Shown here in pieces: positions 1 through 12,668 of a stretch of 64,000 nt of DNA. The position numbers were made by a program, and so were the translations under genes. Below the pieces are notes generated by a model, which saw nothing but the letters and a program-made list of their open reading frames with translations, did no database searches and was not told the DNA's origin. Source of the stretch: Bugula neritina (Eukaryota > Bryozoa > Gymnolaemata > Cheilostomatida > Bugulidae); assembly GCA_964035545.1 (NCBI GenBank), contig OZ037766.1, forward strand, positions 8,813,722 through 8,877,721, in the 5' to 3' direction. The stretch's first letter is position 1, and each line of letters starts with the position of its first letter.

Positions 1-357
1 CACCTTACTTAACCTTGTAGCTACAAATATTTACTATACGCATCTGATATATATTTGCTGACATGTGTCAGATGGATGTCAGTTTGTGGAATATATGGAT
101 ATTATGTCTGCGTATCCATGTAAGAAACTTGAGAGCATTTGTTTTGTTTATTTACAACTGCTTTAATGATGTCATTTATGTATTATCTTTTTAAGTACTA
201 CACTTTCTCATAAATATTTCAACTGTTAACTATCAGCTAATCAGTGATGAATGGTAGTAGATCAATTTTTGCAAAATTTAAGGAACATATGAAGTATTGA
301 TTATTCGCTCCTCCCTTGACTGTAGGCGGAGCTTTAGTTGCTTTCTTGTTTTTCTGC

Positions 358-365
358 TATAAAAA
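358..365 (+). promoter_or_regulatory. TATA-box candidate for the Kv channel gene
   Basis: A TATAAAAA motif lies about 90 bases before the short first coding exon proposed for the potassium channel. Transcription would start near 385-395. A short GC-rich patch (CTCCTCCC, then GGCGGAGC) precedes it. Placement is by motif and spacing only. Confidence 0.35.
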
Positions 366-446
366 CAATTTACAAATGTTATGCGTGTTACTGAAGCTGT
401 AATATTTTAGAAAGTAGCAAACTTGGTACACCTCACAGACTGAAAA

Positions 447-3400
447 ATGTCTCTGGTAAGTTGTATGAAAACTTTTCATATTTTTTTCGATTTACCTCAA
501 ATTCATTTTGAAAAATGTTTTAAATTATTGTTGATAATAATAGGTGATCCAAATTATATTCGTATATCACTTTTTGTTTCCAAATAGTTATTTACATATA
601 TATAAATGTATGTAGAGTAATGTATTATTACACAATACAACTGCCTAAAAATATTTGGCATCATATTTCACTCAAGAATGAAGTGTGACAGATAAGGAAT
701 ACAGTTTTTAAAAAATAAATTGGTTTTAATTGACAACCAAATGTTGCTTATAATTTATCACAATAAAATAGAGCTGTATTTAGAATAATTATTTGAACTT
801 TAGAAGCTGGATATGGGCAGTCAGCGAAGTTCTTCTAGTGTCCCTCTACAACCGAACAAGATTATTATAAATGTCGGGGGTAACAGGTTTGAAACATATA
901 AAAGTACACTGAGAAATATTCCCGACACAAGACTTGCGTGGATTGCGGAATCAAAAGCTGACAACCCTGATTATGACCCAATAACTGGGGAATATTTCTT
1001 CGACAGACACCCTTCTATGTTTTTGATGATCTTGAACTATTATCGCACAGGAAGGCTTCATATTCCTGCAGATGTGTGTGGTCCTGCATTTGAAGAAGAA
1101 CTTCTATTTTGGGGTATTGATGAGAAACAGATTGAATCTTGTTGTTGGGGTAATTATTCCCAACATAGGGATGCTCAGCAAACTCTTGTTGAACTAAAAA
1201 TAGATTCAAATTTTGAAAAGAATGACGAAGAATCTGAATATGGAGACGATGTAGGAAGTACTGCTGGTAAGTTTGGCATCACGGAGCTGGAGGAAAAGAC
1301 ATCAACGTGGGAACGAGTTAAGCCAAAATTGTGGGCAGTACTAAACAACCAATCGTCATCGATAGTTGCAAAAGTGAGTAGAAATGAGAAGGAAATTATA
1401 ACGCTGAGTGTAATTATAGAAAGCGCGACCATACTTCTATGGGAAATGTTTGATTTTTACTGTATTTCATCATGATTTTTTATAGGGTAGTTAAAGTCTA
1501 AATAAAACCTGTTATTGAAAAAAGAAACATCATAATTCAGTTTTAGCTATGGAGATCTTGTTTGTTGTACAGTTGGGTCCCTATTTTAAGTCTTATCAGT
1601 GAACAACATCATGGGGTGTGTGCCAAGCATTAGCCTATAAAATTACCAGGAGGGGAGTGTACTAATTACACCCATTGCTTGCTCAGAAAATAACACATAT
1701 AATTGGTTGTCTTCTAATGAGTTCTGGTCAATAAATAATGTGCTTTTTATGCTGCTGCTAATTACTTGGTTTAGTTTTGATGGTATGGTACGGAGTAATA
1801 TAAATTTAAATGCTGACTTCCTACAAGTTTAAAACACTATGCCATAGTTGACTTGAGGGAGAGCTTATATGCCGGTCATTACGTAGAAATGTAGAGCTCC
1901 TACATTGTATAGTATATTTGCTCTTTATTAATACATTTGGTTCTCTTTTTATAAGCAAGTGATATAAATTTGTAACGCTTTATAACGTTTAACCAGCTGC
2001 ATTAAAACAAACCATTTCTATGCCCCTGCATTTCATATGAAAATAGCAACTGAAATATTTTTATCTAAACAGCACTGGTTCCATTAGTTGATCAACTTTT
2101 ACTTATTATACATAGGCTAGTATTATTTTGCATCTTGAGCTTTTCTACAATCTCCAAAAGGTCAGCTATTAAATGAATTTGGCATATGTGATGATCTAGA
2201 AGACATATAAACATGCACTCATATTGCCCTAATATTATAATTATTACCATGGGAGTAATAATAATTGCTCTAGCTGAAAGAGGCATTTGAGACTAAGAGG
2301 TGGTAGTGGAGAAACAACCCAGTAATAATTTCATAGCTCTCTAAATTTGCTAACTGCTAGCACAAAACAATTTTTGTATCCTGGTAGAACTAAAAAAGCA
2401 TGATCTAAGGTTCATGAATTAGATTGCAGCTAGGGTGCTACAATATGGGGTTGAATCAATGTATATATATAAAACCTCATGTACCAATTGGCTAGGTTAG
2501 GTAACAGCATCAGTTATTCATTATTTTTTGCTTGGTTTTTATGTATTGTCATTATGTATAGCAAAGTTAGATTGTGAAAAACATTAAAATGACCTCAAAA
2601 TGTTATCTTTTTTATATAATGTTATATTGAACTATTTTTATATGCACTGTATTATTTTGCAGATATTTGCCTCGATCTCTCTAACACTAACACTAACTGT
2701 GATTACGACCTTCATTCTGGAAACAGACCCCACGTGTCGGATACCTCGAAACAAATCTCTCTCGTATATTAGTAAAGAAAATTTGCCATTTAAAGAATAC
2801 CGCCAACAAACTAAGCCTCACCCAGTTCTATTCTACATTGAAGTTGTATGCATGTGTGAACTGACTCTTGAAACTATTCTACGCATAGTCACTTGCCCAG
2901 AGAAGAGAATATTCTTCAAAAATGGGTTAAATATTGTAGATGTGATTTCATTGCTCTCCTTTTACATCACGTCGTTATTATTTTTGATTGACCGACATAA
3001 CTTTGAGGATGTAAATATAGCAATTCAAATCTTGCGTCTAGTGAGAGTTTTTCGTATTTTCAAAGTTGCCACTCATCTCCCTGCATTAAAAATTCTTTTT
3101 CATACCTTGAAGGCCAGTGCAAGAGAGTTGCTACTAATGCTGATGCTAATACTTTCATTAATCATTTGCTTTGCAACTATTATCTACTTTGCTGAGCAAG
3201 TATATGAATCTCCAAGAAATGACTTTACATCTATACCTATTGGATTCTGGTGGGCCATTGTCACAATGACAACGCTGGGATATGGTGACAAAACTCCAAA
3301 AACAGCGTTAGGATATGTGTTTGGGTCAATATGTGCTATAACAGGCGTATTACTCATCGCACTTCCAATACCCATAATAGTGAATAACTTTTCAACATAC

Positions 3401-4339
3401 TACAACCATGCCAAAGCACAAGGAAAGTTGCCCAAGAAACGAAAGGTGCCTTTAGTTGGTGCAGCCGATGCCCTGAAGCAACAATCTGAAGGCATCTCTT
3501 TACAGATTTCACAATATAATCTACGTTCAACGTCTTGCAGCAGAATGGGCAGCCCCGATACAGAAGACATCAACCAGATATGTATAAGGGACAAGGGCAG
3601 CAATGAAACTGTAGACTGCATTGATGGCTGTGATAGTGACAGGTCAAGATGCAATGATGAAAAAACAATGGGAGGAATTAGTGTTACTTTTACAGATGTA
3701 GACGAAAGTGAGGAAATTAGTATCACTCAACAAAGGCTAGGTGACCAGAAAGGAAATGGTTATCTCAATTATCTTTCAAAATCCAGCCATAGTGTGGAGA
3801 CAACTAACAATTATAACAGTAATAAACTCTGTCCATCTGATGTCAAGCAACAAAAGATAGAACCATCAATCAACAAGGCCAGCCATCGAAGAGCTAGTCT
3901 TCTCCCAGGCGGAGTGTCTAGTAACCCTTCTACAGGTAAATGATTTCAACTTCTTAATGTATAAAATTTTGCAGCTGCTGATTAATTTAAAGTTATGCAG
4001 CTGTATGTATGCATACACTGCTTGGTGGCGAGATTGGAAGGGAGCTATTTGTTCTCCCCATTATTTTTTTGTCTACCATATACCAGCATAATTATACTCA
4101 TGAGTTTAGCTCTCGGATACAATTAACAGTATTGTGTAACAGGCCCCTGAAGTGTAGTGCAGATTCTTCTTTGTTAGTTATAGACTGTATTAGTTATATA
4201 ACAGTAATATAAGGTCTTGCATTTTAATTTTTACATTATAGTACCTATATTCAAAGTTTCTGTGCCCACGAAAACAAGGACCAGAGAAAGAAGAAGATCA
4301 TTAATGCCAACAATCTACACAAACGAGACCCTGCCTTAG
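447..4339 (+). CDS. Shaw/Kv3-class voltage-gated potassium channel
   Basis: Tetrameric plasma-membrane K+ channel subunit that repolarises excitable cells. Exons: 447-455 (M-S-L, ending at a GTAAGT donor), 804-1373, 2663-3935, 4242-4339. All phases agree and give 649 aa. Residues about 21-125 are the T1 tetramerisation domain, with the zinc motif HX5CX20CC that marks Kv2/3/4 rather than Shaker. S1 starts near 194. S4 is near 312-333, with arginines every third residue ([10 protein letters not shown]). The selectivity filter TLGYGD is at 397-402. The S6 bend reads PIP (428-430). The tail beyond about 445 is long, polar and acidic and ends in a basic RTRERRR stretch from the last exon. The first exon is inferred: the ATG at 813 is also in frame and would give a protein six residues shorter. 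The gene converges with the SR-protein gene. Class assignment rests on T1 and pore similarity to Shaw/Kv3. Confidence 0.9.
1374..2662 (+). other. Kv channel intron 2
   Basis: Phase-0 intron between the T1 exon (donor GTGAGT) and the S1-S6 exon (acceptor ATTTTGCAG). The reading frame runs on past both splice sites, so the raw open frames overstate the exons. I see no other gene or repeat in it. Confidence 0.7.
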
Positions 4340-4849
4340 CACTGTTTTGATAGTAATAAGAAATAATAGCAGCAGTCTCTAGGCGGGCTTAATTTAATTA
4401 TGTTGTGTCGTCTTCATAAAAATAACGACAATAATATAATAACATATCTCTACATAGTTTATTGTAATATTGTATTGCTCATTTGTTAGTTTGTTGATGC
4501 TAATGGCCAAAGATAACCTTTAAAATGTTTATAGATTACCATTTTGTGTGAGTCAATATATATATTAAAAAGACGATTGCAGTAAATCATCTTTTTGATA
4601 AAAACAAATCTATACATATTACAAATACATAAGACTGATATCTTACAAGAGAGCATCATTACAAGCAATTTATTTTTACATTAGAAAATTATATTAATTA
4701 CTTGTTGAAGCAACTGTCAATGTTGACACCAAGAAGAACTATCACGCAGCATTACAACATTTGTCAGTAACAGGTGTAGATTAAAGTATATTGTAATATT
4801 TTTGTCAACTCTAGAGAGTATAACCTTGAAGGAGGTTCCCCCATCAGTT
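4340..4849. other. Convergent 3' spacer between Kv channel and SR-protein genes
   Basis: About 510 bases holding the 3' UTRs of two converging genes. A minus-strand AATAAA (plus-strand TTTATT, 4669-4674) lies about 175 bases past the SR-protein stop and is its best poly(A) signal. No convincing canonical AATAAA was found for the channel on the plus strand. No other gene seen. Confidence 0.45.
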
Positions 4850-7800
4850 TTACCCAGACAAAGATCTTGACCTACAATAAAGCAAATCCAAGTATTACAT
4901 AAGTGGTCAAAGAGTAAAAATACATAGAAGTTATTAGGGAAATATCAGGCGATAAAATACATAGATCAGCATAACCTCATATATGCTTTCAATAGCCACT
5001 TTAAATAACTGCAAACACAAAATAGTTCATCAAGTCTGTGTGTTGAACTGCACTGCACTAGCTACCAAACTAAATTTATTATGAGTTATAACAAATTGGC
5101 TGATTAAGTAAACAACCAAGTACCCTAGGGCCTACACCAATGTTCAATCTTATAATGGTCATTTTTTTCAAACTGCACCCTAAATGGTTAAGTAAGAATA
5201 CTAGAAACCGAAGTATTGACTGAAACTGAAAAGTAATACATGCAACATTACCGTTTGCTACGTCTCCTCTCTGGAGTGGCAGACCTCCTGGGGCTTCTTG
5301 ATCGTCTGGGACTTCTACAGTTATTTCAAGTTTAAAATACACTATGTCAGAGAAGCAATAAACTAGTATGGAATAATAAACCCAAGTTGAACTAAATTTT
5401 GCAACTAAATTTTAAAAGAAATCTTGAGACTGGGGTGTATAATATATAGAGGTTTAACACACAAATTATGTGCAGCAATCCCTAAAACTGACAGTAATAG
5501 TATAATTACAAACCCCAATATTTATATGAGTTCAGCATAAAGAGAGCCACAAAGAACATTGTGTGTGCTATCCAAACATCTGTCTATTTTATCTTAACCT
5601 ACATCAAAATGCAACCAGTTTGCATAACTTATACTACTGTCTTTGTTGAGAGCCATATTGGAAAGGGGGAGGGGTTATAATCTCAGATACCAGACTGTTG
5701 CTAGCATACAATAAAGAACATTACATATCATAAGCCAGGTACCTGCTTCGACTCCTTCTGCGGTCTCTGCTACGGCTACGAGCATTTCTTCCAAATCCAT
5801 TGTACCTTTGGCCACCATGTCCACCTTGACTATAAAATAACAAAGTAGATAGTTGGTTACCTTAAGGTTAATTATAGAAAATTATTGGCAACCTAATCAA
5901 CATAGATTATCACATCAATTATTTATAAGTAATAAAAAGTCAACATTATATCAGCAAACATTCTTATGTAACTCAATATGACTGGTTAGCTAAGCTTATA
6001 AATACACTACTAGTTTCACAAAGCATGTAGGAGTTTCTGCGTGTCAGTGAGTACTGTTACAGTGTGGTATTTCTTCCCAGTAAATTGTCTGGAGTAACCA
6101 GTAACACAGAAAAACAACCAATAACAACACTTGGGTGTTGTTAAATGAAGCTTTAATTAAGCATTGTTTGATAAAATTTCAACGAGACTTTTAGCCAAGA
6201 AAATAAAGAGCAGAATACAAATATTTTAATAATTTAGCAAGAGAGGTCAACGACACTAAAACAAAACCAGTAGTAAATAGTTAAGAACATATAACAATTT
6301 GTTGAGCAGAAAGTACATTTGACAATAAATACAATTATCTTGTTCAACTATCTAAAATGACGAGCTAAGTCTACATTCCACACGCATTTAAACAAAATTA
6401 CTGGGTCATTGATTGGTGGTATTTTTAAAACCTATACGATTTTCGCTGCTTCAAACGTGTAAACTGCTTTTTTAGCCAAATCAATATTAGCACAACATAT
6501 TATGATGTTCATTAGAAGAGACGTACCTCCTCAAAATCTCTCGTTTAAAAAATCATAAGGGAAAGAAGGAGGTCAAAAAGATACCTACCTGCTAGGATAT
6601 CTACAATCACCAAATCCATGAAAAGGCACATTAGACGACACAGTTTCAACATAAATTTTGCCATTTCCAACCACCATCAACCTTCAACTGGTCGTTATCG
6701 GCCATTATCATGCCATTTGTTTCCTTTACACCTCAAAGCTATACTCTTAGGAGGCCATTTTTCGGCTACCATTTAATACATTTCATGACTCTACCACAGC
6801 CAACCATGAGTCTACTCAGTGCACGCAAAGAGAGAAGTTGCTAAACCACCTCTGCACATTTAAACCAGGATTTACCAAAGCATTCTACCATCCACTATCT
6901 TGCCAATATACCCACAGTTGCCATAAAAGTTGCCATAAAAGTTGCCATCGCATACTGATCACTAAGAATGACAAGCATACTGGTGTTACATTGTATCAAC
7001 ATAATTCAGTAGAAAAGTTCTAATGCGAGAATCTAGCAACAATTACATATACCGTGTGCAATGCAACAAAGCTACAGATAGATACCAAAGTTTGCAAATG
7101 CCCATACACAAGCAATATTGAGATATACAGAGCAGATATGGACATACTTTCCACGAAATGAACGCCTGTCATAGCAGTTTCTTGCTAAATGCCCAAAGCG
7201 GCCACAGTTGTAGCATCTCATGTCATTGCCGTATGAAGGACGAGAAAAGCTGCGCATATCTGAACCACCAGCTGCAGCGGCTCTCCCACCTTTGTTTCTT
7301 GGCTTTGCCCAGGATACTCGAATACGTTGCCCAAACATTGTGCTGAAATAAATAATTTGGCTGATCAAACTACAACAAATCACATCCCATTACTTATGGA
7401 CATATTTACTTCATTTCAAATCTAAAGCTAACTCAACTACAGCATTAGTTTCCAATTAACCTCTGTTTTAGAATAACAAAGACTCCAAAAGCTATAGAAT
7501 TGGCATAAAATTTTACTAATTTAGAAATCTTAAAAATATTGGCTAATCAGTTCAATAAAACAATATATTTCAGTCAAAGTGATCTTTCTCAGTTTACTAT
7601 TTTTTCAGGACTATAAAACAACCACATTGCAGCGTGAGAATATTTAAGTGTATTACTAAGAGCTTCAATACACATATAAAAATTTGATTAAAGAAATTGA
7701 TACTAAATAAAGTTCAAAGTAAACTACCAACTGAAGCTACAGGAACCACTTATACTCACGCTCCATTCATCTCTTCCATTGCATCTTCTGCATCCTCCTT

Positions 7801-8404
7801 CTCTTGGAAAACAATAAAGGCAAAGCAGGGAGGATTTTCGGCAACCCAGGTTTCCAGTATTTTTCCATACTTAGAAAAACTTTTTTCTATTGTGTATTTA
7901 TCTGGTCTAGTACCTGAAATGCAAAAAAAGTACATGGATTTCTTTACAGCCAAGGACCATCACCTAGCATTCAAGTTTAATAAAAATTAATTTTTAGACA
8001 ATAGACACAAAATTGCATATTAGCAGATTACCGATATCAGCTAAATGCAATCTGTAACCAACATCTGCAGGACTAAGGCTCCTCGAGCGACGTCTCCCTC
8101 TAGATTGACTGCGACTATTGCGCCTTCTGTTTTCATGACTTGAGCTTCTGCTACGGCTACGAGACTTTTTTCTGTCCACTGAAGACTTGGCCCGGTCATT
8201 TGGAGACTTCTGTGTGTCGTCAGGTGATCGTCTTCTATCGTCAGGTGAGAGATCCCGGTCATCAGATTTGTGCCTTCCTTCACTCGGCCGCTTCCTATCA
8301 TATCTGTCAGATAATCTTCGTTTGTCAACAGGAGAATCGCTATGAACTGATGCCTTGGTATCAGCCTCGGCTGATGAGCTTCTAGAGCGTGATCGAGAGC
8401 CCAT
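4850..8404 (-). CDS. SR-family splicing factor (RS-RRM-CCHC-RS)
   Basis: Nuclear RNA-binding protein expected to act in splice-site choice. Exons in transcript order: 8404-8032, 7913-7760, 7342-7148, 5829-5743, 5314-5252, 4871-4850. Phases agree and give 297 aa. Residues 1-115 are rich in RS, SPDD and SPVD repeats. One RRM spans about 117-189, with RNP2 YRLHLADI and RNP1-like PCFAFIVF. The strand WVAENPPCFAF strongly recalls SRSF3/SRSF7 (WVARNPPGFAF type). A CCHC knuckle, CX2CX4HX4C, sits at C219, C222, H227, C232, as in SRSF7. A second RS segment covers about 250-297. The ATG at 8404 is preceded by a good acceptor (TATTTTTAG), so a 5' UTR intron is likely. SRSF7 has its RS domain only at the C terminus, so the long N-terminal RS block is unusual. 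The product is SRSF7-like rather than a sure orthologue. Confidence 0.85.
6589..6600 (-). other. Candidate 12-nt in-frame microexon of the SR-protein gene
   Basis: In the 1.3-kb intron after the zinc-knuckle exon, a 12-base segment is flanked by a GATTGTAG acceptor and a CAG|GTAGGT donor. Both fit the phase-2 intron, and inclusion would add three residues (YPS) after the knuckle while keeping frame. Seen in sequence only. Use is unproven. Confidence 0.25.
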
Positions 8405-9419
8405 TTTAGCCTAAAAATACAAGAAAAACTATAAATAAAAACACGCAAATTTCAAATGGTAAATAAAAAAATGCATGAATTGAATATGGTTACACCAGTG
8501 CTTTTTGAGTATGTATAAATGTATTCAGACATTCTAAGTGCTACTGTATATCTCAAACTTATGGTTATTACATTGTACATACATTTTAAATTAAAGACAC
8601 ACCACAATTGTCAGATTTCTAAGATAACGCAATTTCAATATCTACTTTTATTTTACTTAAGTAATGTGCAAATAAGATTTTTAACTTCAACAGAAGACTT
8701 AGAGAAAATTTGCTATAATATAAACTAAAATAATATTATTGGAATCAAGAATGTTGTCCTAAGAGATCAGAGAAACTACAAACAGCGAACTTTCAACAGA
8801 AAACCAAAACACATTTTCTGAACCAGCTAGTAGTGACAGTTTTTAGAGAACAGACATAGCTCATATCCTATTTCAAAAATAAATAATTTAACAAATAGGA
8901 AATTGGGCAATACTCAAGATATCTATATTAGAGACTGGATGAGCCACAAATTTCAAGATAGTACAGCAAATGATTAAATCGATAGAACATTCAATAATAA
9001 TAAATTCATAACAACTTCATGCCATGCCCGTATATGCCATGTATTTATATTAAGATACAGAAGCAAGCATTAAAAATAAAGTGTTCTATAGTATTTTGCA
9101 ATCATGACAAATTGACTATTGCTATGAAATAGGTTGACTATATCAAAACTTCTGACAATCTCATTTCATATAAATGCAGAAAAATTGCATTTTATTTAGG
9201 GTACATAAAACATTTTGCCTTTGATTTATTTCAAGTTATACCAACACCGACTATATTATTAACTTCAAGTTAGTTTGTTTTAATTTATAATCATAATAAT
9301 TACATTTATTATAGTAATATAACTACATATTATGAATTCAAATTACAATAATTTAAACTTTTCACCAACTATAAGTATAATTATAATGATGCAGGACCAA
9401 TATTATATTTTATAGTGCT

Positions 9420-10350
9420 ACTTTATAAAGTTATAGCTTTATACTTTGAGGTATTAATAATCATTATTGAGGTATTAATAACCATATTGATAATACTATT
9501 ATCACTATGATTATTAATATTTACCTAACACAAAAAATTAAACTATATTCTGTATTGGCATTTAATTTATAAATACTATTATTACCATTGTGATTGTGAC
9601 TTATCATTAGGAATGAGTATGACTGTGATGATGATTACTAAACTTAGTTTTCTACACTTTCGAAACTGTTGGTACAGGTAATGGTATGGCTCATCTATTT
9701 TTAACACAAGAGGGAACTTTCAACAAAAATGAAAATGCCATTTACTGTTTTAGTTTAGTAAACAATTTTTCTTCAAAATCTCTATTACCCATTACTGATA
9801 GTCATAGTGATTACTACACCTAACTGCATCACTATGACATTCACTATCTCTGAGTGAGTATCACAATCACAATGACCGGTATGAGATCAGTATAAGTATA
9901 ACTATAACTGTATGAGTATCACTATCAGTATGACAATCACAATGAGTATTGCTATCAACTTCAAGTATCAACTGACACTCTCACTCTGACTTACAGTAAC
10001 AGTCAGTGTGGGTGTCATACTCATACTGGTCAGTGTTCTTCACTCACTCTCGACTCTCAGAGTCAGAGTGAGAGTCAGTTTCAGTTTGAAAATGAAAGTC
10101 AAAGAGAGTCTCATGTTTTAGTTTAATAAGACAGACTGAGACTAAGAGTAAGTATAACATTAACTATAAGTATAAGTATAACTTAATCTATAAGTATTAC
10201 TATTCGTATAACTATAAGTATAAGTTTTTACTGATGAGATTCAGATTGAGATTGGGTGACACTGTGACTGCGACGCGGATTAGATTGAGACTGTGAGATA
10301 AAGTTAACTATTTAGTTATAGATTAAGATACCACTATCAGCATTGAGGTT
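9420..10350. repeat. Cryptic simple-sequence tract
   Basis: Long degenerate run of GAGTAT/CACTAT, AGTATAAC, ACTCTCAC and GAGTCAGA-type words with no fixed period. It looks like a decayed, interconverting family of microsatellites. Similar tracts recur near 31400-33200 and 61000-61420. Confidence 0.6.
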
Positions 10351-10448
10351 AGTGTACCTAATTTTCAAGTTTAAAGATGTAAAAAATGTTACTGTAAGTA
10401 CAATATTAAGTCAAATAGTAAGTACAAAATGAAAATAAAAATGAAATA

Positions 10449-10462
10449 TAATATGGCGGACG
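10449..10462. promoter_or_regulatory. YY1-like motif, candidate promoter
   Basis: AATATGGCGGACGC matches the core ATGGCGG of YY1 sites common just downstream of start sites in housekeeping promoters. It lies in a locally GC-richer island (10450-10560) between two divergent genes whose 5' ends both appear spliced. Which gene it serves is not decided by the sequence. Confidence 0.3.
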
Positions 10463-10957
10463 CATACAACATCTAAAGCGGTAGCATTGTGCTTTTTTCG
10501 AAACTCGCCCAAACCAGTCGGTTCATAATTTTTTGCTAAGGTTTTCGGTGGGGTCGATATGTATATTATATACAATATAATAAAAAAACTCACGCAAGTT
10601 TATAGTCACTATCCCTGATATACAATATAATAATAATAATTATTATTATTATATTGCCTGGACCCAGTTTGCTACAGGTGTAGGCAAGAAAATAATACTA
10701 GACGAGCATTCGCATAACGCTCAAATGAGGAATGACAACTCTATAACTTGTATTGTAGCAATCGGAAATAATAAGTGGTACGAAGTTTATGTGGAATAAA
10801 AGGTTCTTGGTCAAGAAAATCTTCTGCATTATTTTGAGAATTTCTATTTTAATGCAAAGGGTTAAATGACATATACATCACTCTGATCTGATGTAGTTTG
10901 TGCAGACTATTCTATAAGCAATTCCGAATTGGGGGTGACTGGTGCAGTAATTTGATA

Positions 10958-10979
10958 CTCTAGAGTCTAGACTCTAGAG
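10958..10979. repeat. Perfect 22-bp palindrome
   Basis: CTCTAGAGTCTAGACTCTAG plus AG reads identically on both strands. It consists of nested CTAGAG words, followed by several GAACT/TTAAACT repeats. No function is evident. Confidence 0.7.
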
Positions 10980-11175
10980 GTTCAGATTGCAACTTTAAAC
11001 CCTCCCAACTTTAAACTCAAGAACTCTAAACTATTGAACTGGAAAAGAGTTCATTGCACTGAACTGAAAAAGAAAAATTATTTTGAGTTCATTGGTTCAT
11101 TGCTCTAAACTACTGCACTCAGTCATTTTTAACTCGGAACTATTTACAAAAAAATTCAACTTTAGCAGTTGTCAT

Positions 11176-11314
11176 AGAAATGGCTTGAAGCAGCACCAAG
11201 TTTGAGGTGACCAAGGAAGTATTTGTATACACATAGTTTTCCGAGCTCTACACTCCGCACGCCAATCAACTGCACTCAGTGACCTCCAAGTCGGTAATGC
11301 TTCAAGCGATTTCC
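11176..11314. mobile_element. MITE family A, copy 1
   Basis: A 139-bp non-coding element with terminal inverted repeats: AGAAATGGCTTGAAGC on the left, and the inverse of GGAAATCGCTTGAAGC on the right. The interior word GTATTTGTATACACA is shared with the copy at 19331-19456. Non-autonomous DNA transposon by structure. Superfamily not assigned. Confidence 0.6.
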
Positions 11315-12668
11315 AAGCAATTCACGCTCTGCCACCAAAGCATGGTATGTTCATACTTCTCGATCTAGTGAGTAATCCTCTTGGCTTTACCCATGGCGCC
11401 AGAGTCACAATGTTATTATAATAATAGTAATCAATACTAACAATAAAACTTTGCAACTTGTCCTCTGTTTTAAAGCAACTTCAACTTGCACGCCTGAAGC
11501 TCCAAGTCAATGTCATTATGATTATGATTAGTCAAACTCAAACTCACAGTCACTGTCAATGTGACTCAAACTGAAAGTGACTGGACATGGTTAAAATTAT
11601 TTGGTATACCACTAATACCAGTATTACTATTAGTATAAATATTATTAAATCATCAATTAATATTTATAATAATGCAACTAAATATATTTTTGTATTTTTA
11701 TTTATAATAAAATTAAATAAATAATAATTATAATATGATTATTAATTATTATTACATTATATTTATTACTATCATTACTTATTAGTTATTACTATTAGTA
11801 TTACTATTAGTATCATTAAGTTTAACTGTTATTATTATTATGAAAAAAATTGAGCTATATTAATATAAATATTGCAAGTACAATTGTAGCTATATAATAA
11901 AGTGTGTGACCAAAACAGGATAGCCATTAACCGTTGCTGATTAGCCCAAGTGAAATTTATAGGAGAATAAAAAGTCAGTTGTGTAAACCATCATAGAGTT
12001 GCAAAATTGGGTAACTGTTTTAAGAAAGGAACAACCTCTGTAAAGAATGGACCCGGGTCAGGTAGGACAAAGGCGAAAAACCTGCTATATCAACCTAATT
12101 GGAAACTGTAGAGATTTTTTCAGGGCAGTCGGGAGAGTAACAGTATAACTATAAGAAGAAGTTGCTGAGTTAATAGACATGTAATTCTATGGCGTTAATC
12201 TCACTGTTTACTAGGTCAGTTTACTAAATTTTATGCTGAGGGGATCAGGAAGATGGAATTAAGATGACAAAATGTGTTGACTTACTGGAAATTATATGTT
12301 AAAAAATTAAAAAGTTGAAGTATTTAGCTTTACTACAACCTGCAAAACAATAAAATTTACTTTTCGAATTGCTTTCGTATTAGTCTATTACTTTTAGTAT
12401 GAGTATTATACAAGAGTCTTGTTTTAGGAAATTATATAGCCTGAGATTATTGAAATTCAAATTGTTTATAGTTTCAAAAGTCAGCTTTAATTGATAGTTT
12501 TTTAAAACTAGTATTGGCAGCAAATTAACTTGGTTTTGAAACGGTGAGCATATTATGATTATATAGCTGTTGAATTCAACAGTTATTTAAAACTGTCCAT
12601 AAATAGCTGAACTTCAAATGGTTTTGCTGTTACCATTCTTGTAGGTTTTAGATGACAACACACCAAAT

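Larger units (their letters stand above)
8405..12668. other. Intergenic region between divergent SR-protein and OGFOD1 genes
   Basis: About 4.3 kb with no convincing coding exon. It holds degenerate simple repeats (9420-10350 and 11600-11830), a MITE (11176-11314), a perfect 22-bp palindrome (10958-10979) and a YY1-like motif (10449-10462). First, untranslated exons of either flanking gene probably lie here. Confidence 0.6.

Noticed and set aside
6838-7023. Plus-strand ORF with SCHKSCHKSCH repeats
   Set aside because: A short three-fold GTTGCCATAAAA repeat in an intron on the opposite strand. No splice or start support.
7158-8385. Plus-strand open frames across 7.1-8.4 kb
   Set aside because: They are antisense shadows of the SR-protein exons, forced by RS-rich codon patterns.
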